Notes under the pieces: generated by a model
Told to the model about the DNA's origin: nothing
What the model saw: the letters and a program-made list of their open reading frames with translations, nothing else
Database searches by the model: none
Made by a program: the position numbers and the translations under genes
In this document: positions 18,543-27,228 of the stretch, one piece after another
How the letters are laid out: every line of letters begins with the position of its first letter
Numbering within the stretch: the first letter of the stretch is position 1
Virus record (IMG/VR): IMGVR_UViG_3300006923_000078
Coordinates: 1-33,087 of that record
Length of the DNA: 33,087 nucleotides
Direction: 5' to 3' (one strand)
Source: a virus

Positions 18543-20159
18543 ATGGCAGCATTCGGAATTAAGGCTATACAGCCACAGGACAACGAACACATTTTTGGTT
18601 TTGCCACAGCCCGTGGTACGGCAGATGACTCGTTGTTGGAAGTGTGGAATGGTCCGACGCAATCGGATTTAAGGTTCACTATAGACAAAGAAGGTCAGTT
18701 GCAGGGGCGAGATGGCTCTGCGGCAAGGCCGACGTATAGCTTTGAGACCGACAAGGACACTGGTAGGTATCTATCAGGTGCTGCCTCAATGCTTGACGTG
18801 GTGTCAGGAACTGCTGTAGGAACATGGACGGCGGGTAAGCTGACCTTGGTTGAGCTACAGGTGGATAATATCAACATCAATGGCAACACCATTAGTAGTA
18901 CCGCAGGCACAGACCTCCTGATCACGCCCCTAGCGGGTCAACAGATCGTCCTAGATGGCACAATCATCATAGATGCTGGAGTCGTAACAGGGGCCACATC
19001 AATCACTAGTAGCTCCTTCGTTGGGGCACTGACAGGCAACGCTGACTCGGCTACTACAGCCACTACGGCCACAAACGTCACAGCTAGTGCTAATAACTCA
19101 AGCGACGAGACCGTATATCCGACGTTTGTGGATGGAGCCACAGGTGCCCAAGGAATAGAGACCGATACTGGACTAACGTATAATCCGAGTACGGGGGTGC
19201 TTACGGCAACCACCTTTACTGGGGCTTTGACGGGTGCTGCTAGTACGATAGTGGTAGTGGATAGCAGTGATTCCACTGCATTCCCCGCTTTCTTTGACAG
19301 TGCCACAGGGTCATTGGCGATCAAAACGGACGCCTCAGGGCTGACGTATAATGCGTCAACAGGGATGCTGTCTTGCAACCTCACTGGAGATGTCACTGGT
19401 ACAGCATCGGTAGCTACTACCGTGACAATCACGGATAACGAGAGCACTGACGAAGACAACGCACTGATATTCACGGCTGGGGGAGATGTTGATGGCGGGA
19501 ACCTCGGCCTGGAATCAGATGGAACGCTGACTTACAACCCCAGCACTGGAAAGATTACGGCCACTGGCTTTATCGGAGCGTTAACTGGAAATGCAGATAC
19601 CGCCACCGTGGGAACCAATGTTACAGCTAGTGCCAACAACTCAAGCGACGAGACCGTGTACCCCACTTTTGTAGACGGGGCCACTGGGACTCAGGGGATA
19701 GAGACTGATACAGGGTTAACGTACAACCCCAGTAGTGGGATACTTACCACAACCCAAGTGACTGGAAACCTAGTCGGCAACGTGACTGGGAATGTTACTG
19801 GTTCATCTGGTTCTTGCACTGGAAATGCTGCTACAGCTACAACATCCACTAACGTCACTGTCACCGACAACGAAAATGCAAGTGAAAACGACCTGATCCC
19901 ATTTGTAGCGGGTGCGGCAACAGCTACGGGTAGTCATGGGTTGGAGATGGACGGAGACTTCCACTACAACCCCTCTACAGGTACAGTAACCGCAACTGCT
20001 TTTGCTGGGGTAGCCTCATCAGCCACAGTAGCGAGTACGGTTGTAGTGGTAGATAGTACCGATACCACATCCTTTATTGCCATGTTCGACGATGCCACGG
20101 GTTCACTGGCAGCCAAGACGGATGGGGCCTCAAGTACAACGCAGGCACGGGCAACCTAG
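18543..20159 (+). CDS. Tail fibre, N-terminal part (ends at a frameshift)
   Basis: 538 residues. The N-terminal part (1-160) resembles fibre attachment and shaft sequence ('KAIQPQDNEHIFGFATARGTADDSLLEVW'; 'TYSFETDKDTGRYLSGAASMLDVVSGTAV', a motif common in environmental phage fibres). From about 177 the protein is six repeats of 55-75 residues, each with '...LTYNPSTGxLTATxFxGALTG...'. The sixth repeat breaks off after AAKTDG: the frame runs into nonsense and a stop at 20157. Reading -1 at the GGGG run (20124-20127) restores GLKYNAGTGNLES and joins the next part. One lost G (real or sequencing) explains it. Confidence 0.85.
   Translation: MAAFGIKAIQPQDNEHIFGFATARGTADDSLLEVWNGPTQSDLRFTIDKEGQLQGRDGSAARPTYSFETDKDTGRYLSGAASMLDVVSGTAVGTWTAGKLTLVELQVDNININGNTISSTAGTDLLITPLAGQQIVLDGTIIIDAGVVTGATSITSSSFVGALTGNADSATTATTATNVTASANNSSDETVYPTFVDGATGAQGIETDTGLTYNPSTGVLTATTFTGALTGAASTIVVVDSSDSTAFPAFFDSATGSLAIKTDASGLTYNASTGMLSCNLTGDVTGTASVATTVTITDNESTDEDNALIFTAGGDVDGGNLGLESDGTLTYNPSTGKITATGFIGALTGNADTATVGTNVTASANNSSDETVYPTFVDGATGTQGIETDTGLTYNPSSGILTTTQVTGNLVGNVTGNVTGSSGSCTGNAATATTSTNVTVTDNENASENDLIPFVAGAATATGSHGLEMDGDFHYNPSTGTVTATAFAGVASSATVASTVVVVDSTDTTSFIAMFDDATGSLAAKTDGASSTTQARAT
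19072..20155 (+). repeat. Six protein-level repeats in the tail fibre
   Basis: Units begin near 19072, 19240, 19420, 19612, 19840 and 20030, each ending with a LTYN-x-STG-type hairpin and a G-x-x-TG linker. Units 1 and 4 are nearly identical over more than 100 bp (NVTASANNSSDETVYPTFVDG), suggesting recent duplication or gene conversion. Unit 6 needs the frameshift correction to be complete. Such triple-helical or beta-prism repeats set fibre length. Confidence 0.7.
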
Positions 20160-21502
20160 AATCAACAATTATAACGGCAACCACGTCCATCGTACCCGAC
20201 GAGTCAGATGGGGCCACACTAGGCACGGCCTCATTAGAGTGGGCGGACCTGTTTTTGGCAGACGGTGCCCAGATAGCGTTTGGTGACGACCAAGAGGTAA
20301 CTCTTACCCATGTAGCAGATACTGGACTGTTGCTCAGTGATGATTCTGGCATAGGCACGACACAGCTACAGTTTGGTGACTCCGCTTCATACATAGCACA
20401 GTCGTCGGACGGCGTGTTGCGAATTGACGGCGAAGTAACGATTGACCTTAACGCTTCGACCGCCGTTACGGTGTCAAACGATTTAAAGTTGGATTCAGAT
20501 GCGGCAGTGCTTGGGTTTGGTGTAGACAACGATGTAACGCTGACGCACGTTGCTGATACAGGACTACTGTTGAATGGTGCGATGGCCCTTCAGTTCAGCG
20601 ATGCATCTCAATACATCAATGCCCCTTCGGCTACAGTACTAGACATCAACGCCACCGATGAGATAGAACTGAATGCCACGGCAGTAGACCTAAATGGTAC
20701 ACTGGATGTCAGTGGGACATCTACCTTAACAGGTAATGTGTCTGCTGGTGCTGACATTATCATCGGTGCTACCGACAAATTACGGCTAGATGGATCTGCG
20801 TCAGGAAACACATATTTCTCAGAATCTTCAGCGGATGTGGTAACCCTGACCACCGAAGGTGAGGATTCTTTCCATCTGGCTACAGGTGGGGGAAATCCAT
20901 ACATCAAGCTAAATGCGTTAAACACTGGAATCGGAAGCATCCAATACTGGGAAGAGAACGGAAGTGGAACTAGTGAATTTAAGTGGCAAGCATCGGTAAG
21001 GGGATCTGACAATAATTACTATATCAGTGACCAAACTAGTGGCATCGAAAGCAACTATGCTCTGATGTGCACTGGTAGCAGGGCTGTCGCCATCGGAGGA
21101 GATCTGACCGCTCCCAGTGCATCTTTTAGCGGACAGATCGATACAACAAATATGGTAGGAATTGGCACGACTAGCCCAGGTTCTTACTACACTACTGATC
21201 TAGTCATAGCAGACACGGCTTCTGGTCATACTGCGGGGCTAACTATAGCCAACGCCAACGATGGCCAGGGTCGGATTGACTTCGCGGATGGAACGTCTGG
21301 AGACGCACGGTATCGAGGAACGATCTCGTATAACCATGACTCCACTCCTGCGAATGGGTATATGAGGTTTGTGGCGGGAGGGGCTGAAGCGTTAAGGCTA
21401 GGAAGCAATTACATCTTAATGGCAAACCTTCCAACGTCTGATCCTGGTGTGGCTAACAGCCTGTACAACGATTCTGGAACTCTAAAAATAAGTGCAGGAT
21501 AA
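20126..21502 (+). CDS. Tail fibre, C-terminal part (continues from the frameshift)
   Basis: The frame is open from GGC at 20126 without an independent ribosome binding site, so it is best read as the second part of the fibre (18543-21502, about 986 residues if repaired), not as a separate gene. It has 'SLEWADLFLADGAQIAFGDDQEVTLTHVADTGLLL' and a second copy (LGFGVDNDVTLTHVADTGLLL), a motif widespread in marine phage fibres, a globular region and a C-terminal 'LPTSDPGVANSLYNDSGTLKISAG' end typical of fibre tips. No S74 peptidase chaperone domain is seen. Receptor binding is the expected role. Confidence 0.82.
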   Translation, partial: GLKYNAGTGNLESTIITATTSIVPDESDGATLGTASLEWADLFLADGAQIAFGDDQEVTLTHVADTGLLLSDDSGIGTTQLQFGDSASYIAQSSDGVLRIDGEVTIDLNASTAVTVSNDLKLDSDAAVLGFGVDNDVTLTHVADTGLLLNGAMALQFSDASQYINAPSATVLDINATDEIELNATAVDLNGTLDVSGTSTLTGNVSAGADIIIGATDKLRLDGSASGNTYFSESSADVVTLTTEGEDSFHLATGGGNPYIKLNALNTGIGSIQYWEENGSGTSEFKWQASVRGSDNNYYISDQTSGIESNYALMCTGSRAVAIGGDLTAPSASFSGQIDTTNMVGIGTTSPGSYYTTDLVIADTASGHTAGLTIANANDGQGRIDFADGTSGDARYRGTISYNHDSTPANGYMRFVAGGAEALRLGSNYILMANLPTSDPGVANSLYNDSGTLKISAG

Positions 21503-21503
21503 T

Positions 21504-21869
21504 ATGACAATAACATGGCAAGTAGACACGATGAAGGTAACCTACACAGAGGGCACTTTGTCGGACGTAGTCACCTCGGTGGCCTGGAGGGCAACCGCTA
21601 CTGATGGCACCTTCGTTGATCCAGACGGAGTGACGAGACCATTGTCTTCTACAACTGTCGGATCGATTCAGGTGACACCGCCTGATCCAGATAGCTTCAC
21701 GCCCTATTCAGACGTTACTGAAGCACAAGCTCTTGGGTGGGCCAAGGATGCTCTAGGTGATGAACGGGTGTCAGAAATTGCAGGACAGGTGAGTGCTTCT
21801 GTTCAAGAGAAAAAGACACCAACGAGTGGCACTCCACCACTACCTTGGAGCGAAGATGATGGAGAGTAG
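21504..21869 (+). CDS. Small fibre-associated protein ending in PPLPW
   Basis: A 121-residue protein starting one base after the fibre stop, with AGGAT upstream. 'MTITWQVDTMKVTYTEG...VTSVAWRATATDG' forms a small beta domain; 'FTPYSDVTEAQALGWAKDALG' a helical part; the end is PPLPWSEDDGE. Small proteins with M-T-I-T-W, T-E-x-Q-x-L-G-W and PPLPW signatures are common next to fibre genes in marine phages and have no defined role. It may be an adaptor or assembly factor for the fibre. Confidence 0.7.
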   Translation: MTITWQVDTMKVTYTEGTLSDVVTSVAWRATATDGTFVDPDGVTRPLSSTTVGSIQVTPPDPDSFTPYSDVTEAQALGWAKDALGDERVSEIAGQVSASVQEKKTPTSGTPPLPWSEDDGE

Positions 21870-21881
21870 GACAATTAACCA

Positions 21882-21911
21882 CTTTGACCCGTGCGGAGAC
21901 ATCCGTCAAAG
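21882..21911 (+). promoter_or_regulatory. Hairpin overlapping a ribosome binding site
   Basis: Arms CTTTGAC (21882-21888) and GTCAAAG (21905-21911) pair perfectly around a 16-nt loop. The 3' arm overlaps AAAGGAG (21908-21914), the Shine-Dalgarno of the gene starting at 21922. The hairpin could partly hide the binding site. This 52-nt gap is one of the few non-coupled gaps in the rightward arm. Confidence 0.4.
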
Positions 21912-21921
21912 GAGTATGTAA

Positions 21922-22368
21922 ATGCCGAGTAATGGAAGAATCGCGATAATGAACAAGGAGTTAGGTGCCTTACAGGCTGCACTAAGAGAGTGTGGTGGCA
22001 CCAGGATTCCTATGCACGTTGCCCTGAACATCGTAGAGGTGCAAAGGCAGATACAAGCACGAATTGATGACGTAAACGATATCAATAAAGGCTTGGTGGA
22101 ACAGCATGGGACCCCTGCCGAAGGCGAGGAAACGGCGACTCGAGTAAGCGATGACATGGAAGGCTGGACTGAGTATGTGATCGAGTTTAACGAGCTTATG
22201 GAAGCAGAAATGTACTTCGACAAGCCGTTAACCCTTTACGAAAGAGAGGACTCCTACGGGTGGACGCCAGACGGCAATACGTCCATAGAATTGACTGCAA
22301 ACACCATATTTGATATGGGCGAAATGTTGGCGGTAAAAAAGAAAGAGGAACCTGAAGAGAACGAATAA
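21922..22368 (+). CDS. Hypothetical phage protein (DUF1617-like pattern)
   Basis: A 148-residue acidic protein. 'AIMNKELGALQAALRECGGTRIPMHVALNIVEVQRQIQARIDDVNDINKGLVEQHG' resembles the 'conserved leading helix, P-(M/V)-x-x-A...L..v...I...L...n...L...yg' pattern of DUF1617-type phage proteins, found in tail regions. C-terminal part contains a 'TLYEREDSYGWTPDGNTSIELTANTI' strand segment. Start chosen at the ATG with AAAGGAG. It is coupled to the nozzle gene by TAATG. Confidence 0.65.
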   Translation: MPSNGRIAIMNKELGALQAALRECGGTRIPMHVALNIVEVQRQIQARIDDVNDINKGLVEQHGTPAEGEETATRVSDDMEGWTEYVIEFNELMEAEMYFDKPLTLYEREDSYGWTPDGNTSIELTANTIFDMGEMLAVKKKEEPEENE

Positions 22369-24032
22369 TGGCTGTAATCGCACAAGAAACCCAAGTTACA
22401 TTCGCACGCGGAATGAACGATACTGCTGCACCGTCAGAGTATCTTCCTGACGAGTGCGAGCTATTGCTTAATGGCAGGGTTTCTTTCGACGGCCAAACCG
22501 TAGAACGCAGGGGCGGCTCGGAGAAACTGCACGCCAGTGCATTGGATAGCGGCTCTGACATCTACGGTGCGATAGAATACCACAAGGCCAATGGGACACA
22601 GCAGCTTGTGGTATTCGCTGGGGACAAGATGCTCACCTCAGAGAACGGTGGAGCAACCTGGACCCAACGTGCTTCTGGCTTGACAGAAGCGTACTGGTCA
22701 TTAGTGATCATGCGAGAGGGTGCTAATAATGTGCTGTGCTGTGCCAATGGGGGCACAAGCTCCTACCAGTGGGATGGCACTACATGGGCCGTAATCTCCA
22801 ATATACCGAATAACGTCAAATACTTAGCTGTGTTCGGTAATAGGCTGTATGCCACAGGACATAGTGGAATAGATGTCGTGGCATCAAAGGTGGGAGATAT
22901 CGACACATGGGCCACGCCAGATGGGTTGCTCGTAAAAGCTCAGACGCACGATGGCGATCCAGAGATTACGGGCCTGTTTCAATTAGGGTCCGTGTTGCTT
23001 GTGTTCAAAAGAGAAAGCACGGGCTACATCGAAGGTTATGGGTTTAATACTCTAGAGGTTGAGGCGGGAGCGAGAGGTATTTCCCGCTCAGTGGGATGTG
23101 TGGCTCACCGCACAATCAAGGCGGTCGGTGACCAGGGTGTATGCTGGTTGAGCAAGAGGGGCATCGAGCACTATCAGATAGGCGGGCAGATCACGCTCGT
23201 GACACGGCCTATACAGAATTTTATGGACGGGATTAATTGGTCAGCCTTGAATGGCTCTCCTGGCCTGCCAACGGCTTTGTACTGGCCCCAGAAGCATGAG
23301 TACATCTGTGCTGTACCAGTAGCGACTAACATAAACGACTACATGATAGGCTATCGTCCGCCGTCTGCGGAAAGGCCACCAGCACTGATGTTGCATCAGT
23401 ACATAGCCTCGGACGATGACACCCTATTTATAGACAGCAGTAATGGCTATCTAGACCATAGTGCTACAGGCGACAAGGATCAGGGCGACACGTTGTTTGG
23501 CTATTTAAGCACGTCGCCGACTGGTGGTCAGTATATGCAGATCGACAGTTCAGGGCATTTAGATTTTGCAACTGCACAAGAAGGGAATGCTGCGACGTTG
23601 TTTGTCGCTGACCTGAGCGGGGCGTCGTTAGTGGCTACCCCCATCAGTTGCGGTTACGACGGATTTGTCCGTCAACTAGAGACGGGAGACAAAGATAACG
23701 CGGCGGCAGGTGGATCGGGCGGCTCCGTAATCAGCTTCAAGCTAGTAACCAGGCCTTTCTTGTTCCAGCAACCGCTAAGAGATAAAAAAGCACGGGTTAT
23801 ACGCGTATCGTCCCAGCAAAGAAGCAGTAGCACTGTGTCGGTAAGAGTGAGTGCGGATGGTGCGGACCAGACAGTGCACACTTTGACGTATCCCATTGCC
23901 GCCAAGCCCACAGTGAAGAAGGCTCGTGTTGGTGGCAAAGGAATATCTCTGCCCGTAGAGATTACCTCAAACGACAATATTAAAGTAGGGTCAGTTGAGT
24001 TAGCAGCAGCGATGCAAAGAGAGGCTTGGTAA
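22368..24032 (+). CDS. Tail nozzle-like beta-propeller protein
   Basis: A 554-residue protein. The start 'QETQVTFARGMNDTAAPSEYLPDECELLLNGRVS' followed by an Asn/Gly-rich series of blades ('NGTQQLVVFAGDKMLTSENGGATWTQ', 'YQWDGTTWAVISNIPNNVKYLAVFGNRLYATG', 'QLGSVLLVFKRESTGYIEGYG') fits the beta-propeller nozzle/stabiliser proteins at the tip of podovirus tails (T7 gp12 / P22 gp10 class by architecture). It would close the tail channel and hold packaged DNA until ejection. Specific subfamily is not clear. Confidence 0.7.
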   Translation: MAVIAQETQVTFARGMNDTAAPSEYLPDECELLLNGRVSFDGQTVERRGGSEKLHASALDSGSDIYGAIEYHKANGTQQLVVFAGDKMLTSENGGATWTQRASGLTEAYWSLVIMREGANNVLCCANGGTSSYQWDGTTWAVISNIPNNVKYLAVFGNRLYATGHSGIDVVASKVGDIDTWATPDGLLVKAQTHDGDPEITGLFQLGSVLLVFKRESTGYIEGYGFNTLEVEAGARGISRSVGCVAHRTIKAVGDQGVCWLSKRGIEHYQIGGQITLVTRPIQNFMDGINWSALNGSPGLPTALYWPQKHEYICAVPVATNINDYMIGYRPPSAERPPALMLHQYIASDDDTLFIDSSNGYLDHSATGDKDQGDTLFGYLSTSPTGGQYMQIDSSGHLDFATAQEGNAATLFVADLSGASLVATPISCGYDGFVRQLETGDKDNAAAGGSGGSVISFKLVTRPFLFQQPLRDKKARVIRVSSQQRSSSTVSVRVSADGADQTVHTLTYPIAAKPTVKKARVGGKGISLPVEITSNDNIKVGSVELAAAMQREAW

Positions 24033-24457
24033 TGTCTGGGCCTTATGGAATACCCCTTGGATTGCCGCCAGAACTAGATGGCTTATTGCGGGGTCTTTTG
24101 TCGATTGAAGACAACCAGCAGAGAGTCCAGCTAACTGGCCATTTGGATACTGGGGCTGGAACGGATGCCAAGATCAGATTTAAGGCGTCTAGGGCTACCT
24201 TGTTTGTACAGGCACACGTCCAGAGCACCGCTACGAGTAAGGGCGGAGCAACGTATAGCACTAGCAATTACGTCAGCACCACTAGGGTGGACTGTCGGTC
24301 GAATAGACAGCAGGACGTAACGATAGCTAGGAATGGAACGAACCAATATTTCTTATGGCTGATACCCGTATTCCTAGAGGGGGACGGGTCAACCTACACA
24401 AAATTTGATGGAGTCACAGGGGCTGATCACATGGTATTTGCAAATCTGGGTACATAA
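24032..24457 (+). CDS. Hypothetical tail-region protein
   Basis: A 141-residue protein, ATG inside TAATG of the nozzle gene. It is beta-rich with many Ser/Thr/Asn ('RATLFVQAHVQSTATSKGGATYSTSNYVSTTRVDCRS') and a short helical N-terminus (PYGIPLGLPPELDGLLRGLL). No family recognised. Its coupling to the nozzle gene suggests a stoichiometric tail protein. Confidence 0.65.
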   Translation: MSGPYGIPLGLPPELDGLLRGLLSIEDNQQRVQLTGHLDTGAGTDAKIRFKASRATLFVQAHVQSTATSKGGATYSTSNYVSTTRVDCRSNRQQDVTIARNGTNQYFLWLIPVFLEGDGSTYTKFDGVTGADHMVFANLGT

Positions 24458-24459
24458 TT

Positions 24460-26283
24460 ATGGCTATTGATACTTCTACACCGACTATTCGTCCCCCTAA
24501 AGCTAGGGATATGCTGGATGACGACTTTGCTGCTGGTACGGCACCTCGTCCAAAATACGAAACACCTGATGAGGTGTTCAGGGCGGAAGCTGTGGCACAG
24601 CCGATTCAGGATTTTGCTATGGAAGGTCTTGAGACCCCTGGTAGGTTCGATTCCCAGTTAGTACAGGACATTACCAGCCAAATAGACGCAGAGCTAGCGA
24701 ACAAAAGGGTTCAAGCTGGCTCAGAGTTGGACGAATTTATGTCTCAGCGGGGGTTGGTAGGGAGTAGTGTAGAAGGAGAGCTTCGCAGAGGGCTATATGG
24801 CGACCTGGAAAGACAGCGTGCGGAGAGGCTCAACGAGCTAAACCTACAAGCAGCGAACACTTTCGCGGGAGATAGGGCAGCAGCGGCAGATACAGCATTC
24901 CGCTCTGGTGAGCTTGAACGCTCTTTGGGTGGAGACCGTGAAAACGTAGAGCGGTTCCGCTCAGAGTTTGAGCAAGGTCAATACGAGTCGGACAGAGAAT
25001 ATCAGACAAACACCCTCATCCAAGAAAGAGCCTTAGACTTGCAAGAGAAGGGCATGGACCTCGAGAACGCGAGAGAACAGGCAAGGTTGGAAATACAGCA
25101 AGAACAATTCAAGTCCGAGCAGGAGCAGCAGAAAGAAATGTTTGACGTGACGATGACAGAAACACGTCAACAGAGGCTGCAAGACCTTGGGGTCACACAG
25201 CAAGACTTTGATTTGAGGGTCCAACAGCTACAGCAAGAGGCCATAGAGTCTGGTCGCACACTAGACCTGGCCGAGGCACAGTTTGAAGCGGACCGCGACC
25301 TGAGAGTAGAACAACTGGAGCAAGAGGCCCGTAACGCAGACAGGGCGTTCAATATGGACGACGCCAGGTTGCGAGCCGAACAAGAGCAGTACCAGCAGGA
25401 CCACAGGTTAAGGCAAGAGGAGTTGGCACAACGGGCAGACTTGGATCAGAAGCTATACCGCGAACAGGTAGAGACGAGACAGGCTGAATACCGTGATCGC
25501 CAAGAGGCCAGAGTAGCTGAAATGGCACTACAGAACGACGCACAAGGCTATGACCGTGAAATGCAGGCAATGAACAGGGTTCTCGAGGAAAGAGCCTTGC
25601 AAATGCAAGAAGACGGCATGGATAACGAGGCCGCTTGGCGTGAGGCTGACAGGGCGTTGACGGAAGAGCTAGAGACGAAGGCACTTGAGTTGCAAGAAAG
25701 GTCTCTGTCCGCTGATGAGGCATTGCGTTACGCCGAGATAGAAGCCAGCAGAGAGTTGGCAGCGGCAGAACGTCAACTAGAAAAAGACCTGCAACAACTC
25801 CAACTAGAATTTGCTGGCGAAGAGCTTTCGGAAAGGACGGCTGAAAGAGAAGCACGATTTGAGGAGTTGAAGCTACAGCGGTTAAGCACAGAAACAATCC
25901 AAACAGAAGCGAACAGAATAGCTCAAGATGGAATCACCAAAGAAGCCGCCTGGAGGGAAGCAGCGAACACGCTAGAAAGGGATATGCAGTCAGAAAACCG
26001 CAAGCTCGCCAGAGAGGAAATGGCTATGAAGAAGTGGGCGACGGAAGAAGACCTGCAAATGCGTGAGCGAGAGTTTAAGGTAGCCACAGACTCCGACAGA
26101 CTCAGGATGATCTTGCAAGCATTGTCCACAGAGAATGTTGATGAGGACGTTTTAGAAGAATGGATAACAAAATACAGCGAGACGCGACCCGACGGGACGT
26201 ATGACCCTGGCCCCAGCAGTGGTGGTGGGGACGGGACAAACGGCGACGGGACAAACGGCGAGGGCGAAGACGACCAAGCTTGA
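24460..26283 (+). CDS. Long coiled-coil internal (ejection-type) virion protein
   Basis: 607 residues, nearly all charged helix from about residue 60 to 560, rich in Glu, Gln, Arg and Ala, with repeated motifs: 'IQERALDLQEKGMDLENAREQARLE' (about 187), 'EERALQMQEDGMDNEAAWREADRAL' (about 374), and 'RIAQDGITKEAAWREAANTLERDMQ' (about 487). The first 60 residues are Pro-rich and the C-terminus is a short GDGTNGDGTNGEGEDD repeat (15-bp DNA repeat, 26230-26259). Such helical proteins in the tail/ejection position usually line the head interior and leave with the DNA. No enzymatic domain seen. Confidence 0.65.
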   Translation: MAIDTSTPTIRPPKARDMLDDDFAAGTAPRPKYETPDEVFRAEAVAQPIQDFAMEGLETPGRFDSQLVQDITSQIDAELANKRVQAGSELDEFMSQRGLVGSSVEGELRRGLYGDLERQRAERLNELNLQAANTFAGDRAAAADTAFRSGELERSLGGDRENVERFRSEFEQGQYESDREYQTNTLIQERALDLQEKGMDLENAREQARLEIQQEQFKSEQEQQKEMFDVTMTETRQQRLQDLGVTQQDFDLRVQQLQQEAIESGRTLDLAEAQFEADRDLRVEQLEQEARNADRAFNMDDARLRAEQEQYQQDHRLRQEELAQRADLDQKLYREQVETRQAEYRDRQEARVAEMALQNDAQGYDREMQAMNRVLEERALQMQEDGMDNEAAWREADRALTEELETKALELQERSLSADEALRYAEIEASRELAAAERQLEKDLQQLQLEFAGEELSERTAEREARFEELKLQRLSTETIQTEANRIAQDGITKEAAWREAANTLERDMQSENRKLAREEMAMKKWATEEDLQMREREFKVATDSDRLRMILQALSTENVDEDVLEEWITKYSETRPDGTYDPGPSSGGGDGTNGDGTNGEGEDDQA

Positions 26284-26319
26284 CGGCAATAGGACATAAA
26301 GAAAAAGAGAGGCAATGAT

Positions 26320-27228
26320 ATGGGTTTCTGGTCAAGAGCAGCAGACGTAGCGGAGTTCCTAATAGACCCTAAAAACATAGGCACAGCGGCAGGGTTCGCT
26401 ATCGGCGGGCCCATGGGTGCTGCCGCTGGTAGGGGGATAGGCGGAATGTTTCCTGGTATAGACATAGATTCGGATGACGATATCTATGGCCAGGAGAAGC
26501 GAGATTCCGTCTTGGCCGATGGTATAACAAAAGAAGATTTCGCTAGGCTCGGAAAAGACGCTATCACGGGCTACACCGTGGGCAAAATCGGCCAACAAGT
26601 ACCAGGAATCCGAAACCTGGAAGGGGCGTTTGCTGGCGGCGGAGCAGCCGCTACGGAAACTGCTACAACAGCAGCGGTGAATATGCCCGAAGTGGGGTCA
26701 GAGGCAGTACAACAGGTTCTCCCCGAAGTAGGGTCAGAAGCAGTACAACAGGTTCTCCCTGAGGTAGGCGGGGGTGCGACAAACCTAAACCTTACAAACT
26801 TTTCAGACGGTGGCCCAGGCATAGGGCTTGGAACGGCAGACCAGACCGCTGGCCTACCGAATGTATTCCAACAGGGAATGGAAGACCGAATGCAAATCCC
26901 TGACCTGACAGCAAAATACGCTACACCTGGCGTTCCCCCAGTCTCAGCAGCCTCAGCGGGCGACTCTGCTAATGAGGCCCTACTAGAATTTATAAAATCA
27001 CAACAAAACCAGGGTGACAGTCTTACGGATGCATACATGAAAGTCCAACTAGCATCGAGTGGGGCCCAGGCTTTAGGTAGTCTTTTTGATGACCGTCCCC
27101 ATGGAAGCAAAGCAGCCGCCAGAATCTTTGGTGGCGAGCTAGGTAGGGCTGACGCAAGGAGACGTAGGCTTCCTAGCACATTTACTCCGTTCAATCAGTC
27201 ACGTTACGCAACAACGAGGACAGGCTGA
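26320..27228 (+). CDS. Glycine-rich ejection-type protein
   Basis: 302 residues. A hydrophobic Gly/Ala-rich N-terminal stretch (residues 15-55, 'IGTAAGFAIGGPMGAAAGRGIGGMFPG') and a second (105-125, 'LEGAFAGGGAAATETATTAAV') could insert in a membrane. Residues about 123-150 hold a duplicated EVGSEAVQQVLP unit (36-bp DNA repeat). The C-terminal part is soluble with 'LLEFIKSQQNQGDSLTDAYMKVQLASSGAQALGSLFDD'. No named family. Position between coiled-coil proteins points to the DNA-ejection apparatus. Confidence 0.62.
   Translation: MGFWSRAADVAEFLIDPKNIGTAAGFAIGGPMGAAAGRGIGGMFPGIDIDSDDDIYGQEKRDSVLADGITKEDFARLGKDAITGYTVGKIGQQVPGIRNLEGAFAGGGAAATETATTAAVNMPEVGSEAVQQVLPEVGSEAVQQVLPEVGGGATNLNLTNFSDGGPGIGLGTADQTAGLPNVFQQGMEDRMQIPDLTAKYATPGVPPVSAASAGDSANEALLEFIKSQQNQGDSLTDAYMKVQLASSGAQALGSLFDDRPHGSKAAARIFGGELGRADARRRRLPSTFTPFNQSRYATTRTG
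26686..26757 (+). repeat. 36-bp tandem repeat, two copies plus part
   Basis: Units 26686-26721 and 26722-26757 differ at only two positions and encode PEVGSEAVQQVL twice; a partial third unit (CCTGAGGTAGG) follows at 26758. The in-frame repeat can vary in number without breaking the gene. Confidence 0.85.

Noticed and set aside
18938-19474. Minus-strand frame opposite the fibre repeats
   Set aside because: Val/Ser/Pro repetitive shadow of the fibre repeat region without start signals.
20121-20130. Programmed -1 ribosomal frameshift in the fibre gene
   Set aside because: The site does not match an X-XXY-YYZ slippery heptamer and re-pairing after slippage would be poor; loss of one G in a homopolymer is simpler. 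Not fully excluded.
20255-21502. An independent fibre gene starting at TTG 20255
   Set aside because: No ribosome binding site; the frame is already open from 20126 and continues the repeat motif of the upstream frame, so it is one gene with a frameshift.
26686-26768. CRISPR-like or regulatory repeat
   Set aside because: The 36-bp units are directly adjacent, in frame and without spacers, so they are a coding tandem duplication.
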